Assembly: GCA_003155795.1 (NCBI GenBank)
Contig: PMEM01000017.1
Coordinates: 1 to 63,404, forward strand
Source: Gemmatimonadota bacterium
Lineage (GTDB): Bacteria; Gemmatimonadota; Gemmatimonadetes; Gemmatimonadales; Gemmatimonadaceae
Length of the DNA stretch: 63,404 bases
Direction: 5' to 3'
In this document: positions 58,203 through 63,404 of the stretch, one piece after another
Numbering within the stretch: position 1 is the first letter of the stretch
Layout: each line of letters begins with the position of its first letter
Program-made: the position numbers and the translations under genes
Notes under the pieces: model-generated
Told to the model about the DNA's origin: nothing
What the model saw: the letters and a program-made list of their open reading frames with translations, nothing else
Database searches by the model: none

Positions 58203-59626
58203 ACGCGGAGCACCTCGGCCTCGGAAGACTCGGACGACGCTCCGACCAGAGGCTCCACAACTTCGCGCAGAAATTCCATTACCTGGACGGCAGCCCGACC
58301 GATGAATCGCCGCGCATCAAGCGTACTCCTGAGATCGTCAAGCGGGACTGCGAATTCCGGATCTCCCGCAAGACGATCGAGCATGTCGTTGCGGGGCGCG
58401 CCGTTTTTCATGGCTGTCGCTGCCGCAACGCTGTGTCGCCGAATGATCTCATGGGCCACCTGACGATCTCCCCCCGCCTCTACGGAGCGCACAATAAGCT
58501 CTTCTGTCGCCATGAACGGCAACTCATCTGCGACACGCGCCGCGATCCGCGCGGGATGAACCTCCAGCCCGGAAGCGATGTTATGGTAAATCAACATGAT
58601 CGCGTCGGTAGCCAGGAACATCTCGGGGATCACGAGTCTCCGATTTGCGCTGTCGTCCAGCGTGCGTTCGAAATACTGCACAGAGTGGGTCTCGTTCGCG
58701 TTCGTCTCCAGAGACAGGACGAACCGTGCGAGCGCGTTGATGCGCTCTGAACGCATCGGATTGCGTTTGTAAGCCATCGCGCTCGATCCGATCTGTTCCT
58801 TCTCGAAGGGTTCCTCGATCTCGCCGAATGCCTGCAGCATGCGCATGTCACTCGCAAATTTGGCGGCACTCGCAGCGGCACCAGCGACAACGTCCAGCAC
58901 ACCCGCGTCGATCTTTCGAGTATACGTCTGGCCGCTCACCGGTATCGACGTCGAGAAGCCCATCTTGGCGGTAACTCGTCGATCGAGCTCACGCACCTTC
59001 GCATCGTCTCCATTGAACAGGCGAAGGAACGATGCCTGGGTTCCGGTCGTTCCCTTGACGCCGCGCAGCGGCATGGTTGCAAGCCGATAGTCGATGTCTG
59101 CAATATCCAGCACCAGGTCCTGCATCCACAATGTCGCGCGCTTTCCGACTGTCGTGAGCTGAGCTGCTTGCAGGTGGGTGTAGCCGAGCGTCGGCTCATC
59201 CTTCCATGTCACTGCAAACTGCGAGAGCGCCCTCAGCACATCCACGGCGCGCTCCCTCAACATCTCGAGCGCGCGGTGCATGAGCACAAGATCAGCATTA
59301 TCCGTGACAAAGGCACTCGTTGCACCCAGGTGAATGAACCGACGGGCGCTCGGAGCCGCGTCACCAAAGGTGTGAACATGCGCCATTACATCGTGCCTGA
59401 ACCGCTGCTCATAGCTGGCAGCCGCGTCGAAATCGATGTCATTCGCCACAGCGCGCATCTCTTCGATGGCCGAGACGGGTATGTCGATGCCGAGTTCCAT
59501 TTCGGATTCGGCAAGGGCGATCCAGAGCTCGCGCCAGAGTCGATGCCGCTCCTGCGGAGACCATAACTCAAGCATAGCGCGCGATGCATAGCGCGCAGAA
59601 AGCGGGGAAGAATAAGTGTCGTTCAT
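58199..59626 (-). CDS. purB: adenylosuccinate lyase
   Basis: 475 aa fumarase/aspartase-family lyase acting twice in purine synthesis. HLGATSAFVTDNADL near residue 95, GYTHLQAAQLTTVGKR near 155 with the general acid His, and the flexible signature loop GSSAMAYKRNPMRSE near 290 are present. It follows the protease gene with no gap and overlaps purC. Confidence 0.96.
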   Translation of the reverse strand: MNDTYSSPLSARYASRAMLELWSPQERHRLWRELWIALAESEMELGIDIPVSAIEEMRAVANDIDFDAAASYEQRFRHDVMAHVHTFGDAAPSARRFIHLGATSAFVTDNADLVLMHRALEMLRERAVDVLRALSQFAVTWKDEPTLGYTHLQAAQLTTVGKRATLWMQDLVLDIADIDYRLATMPLRGVKGTTGTQASFLRLFNGDDAKVRELDRRVTAKMGFSTSIPVSGQTYTRKIDAGVLDVVAGAAASAAKFASDMRMLQAFGEIEEPFEKEQIGSSAMAYKRNPMRSERINALARFVLSLETNANETHSVQYFERTLDDSANRRLVIPEMFLATDAIMLIYHNIASGLEVHPARIAARVADELPFMATEELIVRSVEAGGDRQVAHEIIRRHSVAAATAMKNGAPRNDMLDRLAGDPEFAVPLDDLRSTLDARRFIGRAAVQVMEFLREVVEPLVGASSESSEAEVLRV

Positions 59627-61018
59627 CTATTGAGTCACAAATTCCGTGGTGTAGTACTGACCGTTTCGCTCGACATACATCACAACCGCCCCGCGCCCGC
59701 TGTTGAGTGCCTGTGCTGCGTCCTCGGCGCTGGTAATACGGGTACTGTTCACCTGTACGATCACATCGCCTGGTGCGAGTCCGACCTGCGCCTGCACGCG
59801 CGGACTCACGTTCTGTACGTAAGCGCCGACGGCGCTGCGGATGTTACGCTCCGACCTGATCGCCGGAGTCAGCGTTGTCAGTTCGATCTCGTGCAGTACA
59901 GTGACGCGCGGTGCGTCCACCTCCGGCAGGTCAGCAACGCGGACACTGAGTGTCACGTCGGTTCCATCGCGCTTTACAACAATGGGCACCGTGTCGCCAA
60001 CGCGCAGTTCGAGAAGTTCCGCTTCCCAGTCATAAGCATTGCGGATCGGTCGTGCCGCCGCACGTATGATGACATCGCCGGCGCGAATGCCAGCCTTCGC
60101 TGCGGGTGATCCCGCCGTTATCGCGGCGATGTTCACGCCGATCGCTGGCGCCTTGCCGAGTGTGCGATTCGAACCAACCGACGGTTTGACTCCGATCCAC
60201 GGCCGCCGCACCTTCCCGTGGGAGAGCAAGTCGTCGGCGACCCGCGATGCGCGATTGATCGGGATCGCAAAGCCAAGACCAACCGAACCGCCGCTCGGCG
60301 AGTAGATGGAGCTGTTGACGCCGATGACTTCGCCCGCTGCATCAACGAGCGGACCGCCGGAATTGCCGGGGTTGATAGCCGCGTCCGTCTGGATCATGTC
60401 AACGTATGCGCCGTTACCGCCGTCAGAAGGACTGGCAAGCAGGTTGCGCCCGACGCCGCTGACGACACCAACCGTCACACTCGGCTCCGTATTGGCAAGT
60501 ACGAAGCCGTATGGGTTGCCGATCGCGATCGCCCATTCTCCGACTATGAGCGATGACGAGTTGCCGAGCGGAGCGACCGGCATGTTCGAGGCATCGACCT
60601 TGAGGACCGCAAGATCGTTCACATCGTCGAGGCCGATGAGCTTGGCTGCATATGTGGTACCGTCGCGTAACGCAACCGAGATGCTCGTCGCCCCACGCAC
60701 AACGTGAGCGTTGGTGAGAATGACGCCGTCCTTGCGGATGATGAAACCGGATCCCAGTCCCGCCACCGGCCGCTCCGCCGACTGGCCGCCGAAGAATTGT
60801 TCGAGCATGTCGGCTGGAACTCGCTGAACAGCCTCCGTCTGCACTGTCACGACGCTTGGAGCAACGCGCGCGACCGCAGATGTGATCGCTGTACGACGTG
60901 AAGCGTCGACCTGCGCGTTCGATGTTGGCTGTGCGACGCTGACCTGCTGCGCATTTGAGGAACCGCCGTTGCACGCAATGATTATCGCGACGATCGAAAC
61001 AGCGCAGAGACGCTTCAT
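59627..61018 (-). CDS. HtrA/DegP-like serine protease, predicted lipoprotein
   Basis: 463 aa. The N-terminus MKRLCAVSIVAIIIACNGG has a lipobox ending in Cys16 followed by Asn, predicting an outer-membrane lipoprotein. The trypsin-like triad is His105 (LTNAHVV), Asp135 (DVNDLAVLK) and Ser220 (INPGNSGGP). Two PDZ domains follow (about 285-365 and 385-460; AGIRAGDVI and VGLAPGDVI). It likely acts in envelope protein quality control. Placement inside a purine cluster is unusual. Gene order is fsa-like, protease, purB with almost no spacing. Confidence 0.92.
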   Translation of the reverse strand: MKRLCAVSIVAIIIACNGGSSNAQQVSVAQPTSNAQVDASRRTAITSAVARVAPSVVTVQTEAVQRVPADMLEQFFGGQSAERPVAGLGSGFIIRKDGVILTNAHVVRGATSISVALRDGTTYAAKLIGLDDVNDLAVLKVDASNMPVAPLGNSSSLIVGEWAIAIGNPYGFVLANTEPSVTVGVVSGVGRNLLASPSDGGNGAYVDMIQTDAAINPGNSGGPLVDAAGEVIGVNSSIYSPSGGSVGLGFAIPINRASRVADDLLSHGKVRRPWIGVKPSVGSNRTLGKAPAIGVNIAAITAGSPAAKAGIRAGDVIIRAAARPIRNAYDWEAELLELRVGDTVPIVVKRDGTDVTLSVRVADLPEVDAPRVTVLHEIELTTLTPAIRSERNIRSAVGAYVQNVSPRVQAQVGLAPGDVIVQVNSTRITSAEDAAQALNSGRGAVVMYVERNGQYYTTEFVTQ

Positions 61019-61023
61019 GGTGC

Positions 61024-61686
61024 TTATAGGCTCCTTGGCAGGTGGCGCTTGCTGAGTGCACTCAGGTACCGGTCTACGCCGCGATCGGTGAGCGAGTGAA
61101 TCATGAGGGAAGAGAATAATTCGGTGGTGACGTAGGCCGTATCTGCCCCTGCAAGCAGATATTCAGTGAATGCGACCGAGTTCTGTGCCGGAGTAACAGC
61201 CACGTCGCATTCAAAGCCGCATCTGTCGATTACGGCCCGAACCTGCTCCACCAGCTCGACACTCGGGCGTCCCTGCGCTTCCAGATCGCGAACGTCTAAC
61301 GCAATCATCGACGCGCCAAGTTTGCCAGCGATGAACGCCTGCGCTCCAGAGTACACGTGCGTAGTGCAGACCTTGACGCCATCCGCAACCAGTTTTCGGA
61401 TCGGCGAGACGGCATCTTCGACGAACGGGAGCTGAATGACCGCATGTTCCGAAGCGTGCGCGAGGTCGCGCGCTTCTCTATACATCTCAGGACCATTGAT
61501 AGCCGTAACCGGCACGCAAATCGGAACACCGAAGTCAACTGCGATCTCGGCCAGCCGCGCAACAACAGAGGTGGTTGGGTCTTCTGCCGCCAGGTCGAGC
61601 GGAGACAGCACTACTCCGTCGAGGAGCTCTGCATTTGCCCACTCCTTGATCTGGGCGATTTCCGCGCTCTGCACAAAGATCTTCAT
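61024..61686 (-). CDS. transaldolase-fold protein lacking the Schiff-base lysine
   Basis: 220 aa, the length and architecture of the FSA/TalC small transaldolase family: LLDGVVLSPLDLAAEDPT, VDFGVPICVPVTAINGPEMYREA, a mid-barrel LPFVEDAVSPIRKLVADGVK and a closing SLTDRGVDRYLSAL. Aligned by position with E. coli FsaA, the catalytic Lys85 is Gln85 (VIQLPF), Asp6 is Gln6, Asn28 is Ser28, and Tyr131 is not conserved. It cannot work by the usual mechanism and probably has another role, such as binding or regulation, or a different chemistry. ATGA overlap with truA; the protease follows after 5 bases. Confidence 0.85.
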   Translation of the reverse strand: MKIFVQSAEIAQIKEWANAELLDGVVLSPLDLAAEDPTTSVVARLAEIAVDFGVPICVPVTAINGPEMYREARDLAHASEHAVIQLPFVEDAVSPIRKLVADGVKVCTTHVYSGAQAFIAGKLGASMIALDVRDLEAQGRPSVELVEQVRAVIDRCGFECDVAVTPAQNSVAFTEYLLAGADTAYVTTELFSSLMIHSLTDRGVDRYLSALSKRHLPRSL

Positions 61687-62462
61687 TCTCCCTCGGAGTA
61701 GAAGTGCGCCGGATAGGCGACACGTTCAAGAAACAGCCCATGCGATGGCGCAGGGGGCGAAACTGCACGATTGTCGCCTGCCGCCAGCAAATCGGCAAAG
61801 GAGTCCTGCGACCGGCGGCCAGCCGCGACATCAATCATAGTACCTACCAGGAAGCGAACCATATGGTGCAGAAATCGATTCGCCTCGACCGTGAAGTCCA
61901 GTCGTCCGCCAACCCGATTCCACGCAGCATAAGTCACTGTGCATTTGTGCTGATCGGCCTCGGGCGCGGTCCCGCGAACGGCGAAACCGAAAAACTGGTG
62001 CTCCCCGAGCAGCGCTTGAGCCAGATCCGGGAGGACAGACTCGTGCGGCAACGGCCAGGGCAGGTGCCATTCATAACCGCGCCTGAAAGGAGAGGCGGAC
62101 TCAGCGTCCGTCCCGATCTGGTAGATGTATCGCCGCGAGACGGCGCTGTAACGGGCGTGAAATTGATCGGTAACGTGATGCGCGTTTGCAATCCAGACAT
62201 CTGGTGGGAGCAGCGAGTTGAGCGCTCGGCGAAGTTTAAAGGCGTTCCACGCCTCCGGAACTCGCACGTGCGCAGACTGTCCTCGCGCGTGAACCCCAGC
62301 ATCTGTCCGTCCAGCCCCGAGCAGTGTAATGTGCCGTTCGAACAGGCGTTCGAGAACGTCCTCGATGACACCCTGAACCGTTACCGATGTCGGCTGACGC
62401 TGCCATCCGGCGAACCGCGACCCGTCGTACTGCAGCACGAGTTGGACGGTGCGCTCCCGCAT
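61683..62462 (-). CDS. truA: tRNA pseudouridine synthase A
   Basis: 259 aa from ATG 62462. Makes pseudouridine at tRNA positions 38-40. VQLVLQYDGSRFAGWQRQP begins the domain, the catalytic Asp is in GAGRTDAGVHARGQ near residue 51, and FLHHMVRFLVGTMIDVAAGR lies in the second half. An in-frame extension to 62513 adds unsupported residues. It is the first gene of the 15-gene minus-strand cluster and is divergent from the last gene of the window. Confidence 0.94.
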   Translation of the reverse strand: MRERTVQLVLQYDGSRFAGWQRQPTSVTVQGVIEDVLERLFERHITLLGAGRTDAGVHARGQSAHVRVPEAWNAFKLRRALNSLLPPDVWIANAHHVTDQFHARYSAVSRRYIYQIGTDAESASPFRRGYEWHLPWPLPHESVLPDLAQALLGEHQFFGFAVRGTAPEADQHKCTVTYAAWNRVGGRLDFTVEANRFLHHMVRFLVGTMIDVAAGRRSQDSFADLLAAGDNRAVSPPAPSHGLFLERVAYPAHFYSEGE

Positions 62463-62543
62463 GAGGCGGAACTTACGGACTGCCGGTATGAAGTCAAGCA
62501 ATCGGGCCCGCACAATTCATATACGCAAAACCCACGCAAACGA

Positions 62544-62549
62544 TTGACA
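62544..62549 (+). promoter_or_regulatory. possible -35 element in truA/coiled-coil divergent region
   Basis: A perfect TTGACA lies in the 121-base gap between divergent genes, 35 bases upstream of the plus-strand ATG at 62584. At 17-18 base spacing no good -10 box is seen (caaact or aaactc), so the promoter is only a suggestion. Confidence 0.3.
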
Positions 62550-62583
62550 AATCACGATTTAGGCAGCAAACTCGCATCATCGG

Positions 62584-63404
62584 ATGTCCGTGAAATCTCT
62601 TCCCGCACTCGCGGCTGATCTCGCTCTCGCCTCAGACGCCGCCGCTGCGCTCAGAGCGGTCCACGAAGAGCTATGCGGTGCGGACCGCAACACGGGACTC
62701 GTGCTGCTCACCGTGGACCCTCGGCGCAACGCCCTGGTCAACCGGGCGCTCGGATCGGCGGCGGACGCATCGCCCGACGGCGCACTCCCGGCGTACGCGC
62801 TGCTGGCGCTCGATCATCTTCCGCCGACCGTCCAGTACGCGGTCCTCGCCGGCCAGCGCTTTGCCGATGTTGGCGATCAGGGTTCGCAGTTCGCGCGACT
62901 GCTGGGAGTTGAAGCCGGGGTTGGCGAGTTCCGGCTGCTCCTCAAGGGGGTAGTCTTCGAAGGCGCGCTCGCTGCAGCCTTGGCACTGTACGATTCCAGC
63001 CGCCGGTCCGGTCCAAAACTGCTGGAGCGGGCAGCTCCGCTTGCAACCCTGTTCGAGCTCGCGTACGCGCGGTTCTACGAGCGTGATGCCCGATTTGAGG
63101 CGGTTGCCGCATTGCACGACGTAACAAACAGGCTCCGTGCTGAACACGCAAGTTCGGCTTCCGGATTGGAGCGTGAGGTCGAGCGGCTGCGTGCTGCGCA
63201 GCGAGCCGGAACGAGCGACGTCGTGCACCGCCTGCGCGATGCGATCGGCGCTGCGGAGCGTCGCGCTATGGCCGCTGAACAGCAGCTCGTCGCGATTGAG
63301 GGGCAAGTCATAAATGCTGTCGATCGTCTTGAGCGTGCGCATATTCAGCTGCACCAACAGGACACCACACTGCGCGCGCAAAGCGAACTCATCCGCGAGC
63401 TGGA
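62584..63404 (+). CDS. unrecognised protein with C-terminal coiled coil (partial, runs off window)
   Basis: An uninterrupted frame from ATG 62584 to the end of the window (at least 273 codons), so the C-terminus is missing. It starts MSVKSLPALAADLALASDA. The first 165 residues are mixed alpha/beta, with TGLVLLTVDPRRNALVNRAL resembling a GAF-like sensor strand pattern. Beyond about residue 165 the sequence is helical and charged with heptad-like Leu/Ala spacing (LEREVERLRAAQRAG, RLRDAIGAAERRAMAAEQQL), suggesting a coiled coil. I do not recognise the family. Codon bias and lack of stops over 820 bases make it real; minus-strand frames over it are shadows. Confidence 0.75.
   Translation, partial: MSVKSLPALAADLALASDAAAALRAVHEELCGADRNTGLVLLTVDPRRNALVNRALGSAADASPDGALPAYALLALDHLPPTVQYAVLAGQRFADVGDQGSQFARLLGVEAGVGEFRLLLKGVVFEGALAAALALYDSSRRSGPKLLERAAPLATLFELAYARFYERDARFEAVAALHDVTNRLRAEHASSASGLEREVERLRAAQRAGTSDVVHRLRDAIGAAERRAMAAEQQLVAIEGQVINAVDRLERAHIQLHQQDTTLRAQSELIREL

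Overview
The window looks like a contiguous chromosomal segment from an LPS-bearing (diderm), high-GC bacterium. I place it in or near Gemmatimonadota as an inference, not a proof. The evidence is a lipid A operon with a fused LpxC-FabZ, BamA and an OmpH/Skp-like chaperone, a Lol-type lipoprotein exporter and a PorV-like outer-membrane protein. These sit beside genes better known from Firmicutes (mcsA-mcsB-clpC arginine-phosphorylation quality control, and bshC for bacillithiol). No plasmid, phage, insertion-sequence or CRISPR signature is visible, so this is a housekeeping core region.

Layout. 1-1165: 3' end of an rRNA operon (23S, 5S, strong terminator). 1183-13871, plus strand: era, a Trm112-like zinc peptide, a PorV/PorQ-like barrel, a receiver-like/GGDDF protein overlapping a zinc-ribbon Pro/Ala-rich protein, then prfB (with a programmed +1 frameshift), lysS, lolC, lolD, mcsA, mcsB and clpC, closed by a bidirectional terminator. 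13977-14552, minus strand: a small PEP-CTERM protein. 14553-15415: the only long gene-free stretch, with a GC hairpin and a 13-bp tandem repeat. 15416-41842, plus strand: a very compact run of bamA, ompH, lpxD, lpxC-fabZ, lpxA, a gnnA-like oxidoreductase, lpxB, a DUF374 acyltransferase, lpxK, a glutamate dehydrogenase, rlmH, a collapsed methyltransferase pseudogene, bshC, murJ, uvrC, accD, folC, hisS, proS, lysA, a phosphoesterase, guaA and a luciferase-like oxidoreductase. 41922-44964: a PtsN-like EIIA (minus), then dusB and a GAF-GGDEF protein (plus). 45090-45454: tmRNA. 45480-62462, minus strand: a 15-gene back-to-back cluster, transcribed truA, transaldolase-like gene, HtrA-like lipoprotein protease, purB, purC, psd, pssA, purS, purQ, purL, purF, ppdK, a GT4 glycosyltransferase, a polysaccharide deacetylase and a flippase-like membrane protein. 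62584-end, plus strand: the start of an unrecognised coiled-coil protein.

How the genes work together. The 15-35 kb block is mainly envelope building (outer-membrane assembly, lipid A from UDP-GlcNAc to the 4'-kinase step, the lipid II flippase, fatty-acid precursors) mixed with translation and repair genes. The 5-14 kb block joins translation (RF2, LysRS), lipoprotein export and protein quality control. The 45-62 kb block joins most of de novo IMP synthesis (purF, purL/Q/S, purC, purB) to phosphatidylethanolamine synthesis (pssA, psd) and cell-surface genes. Start/stop overlaps of the ATGA/GTGA type are the rule, implying pervasive translational coupling.

Most notable points: a transaldolase-fold protein lacking its Schiff-base lysine (Q85) and other active-site residues; the LpxC-FabZ fusion that keeps a near-perfect internal ribosome-binding site before the FabZ part; a methyltransferase gene reduced to its two ends inside an otherwise intact operon; a glycosyltransferase with no ATG/GTG/TTG start compatible with its full fold; and the lolCD-mcsAB-clpC coupling in an LPS-bearing organism. 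I did not find a clearly new multi-gene defence or mobile system here.
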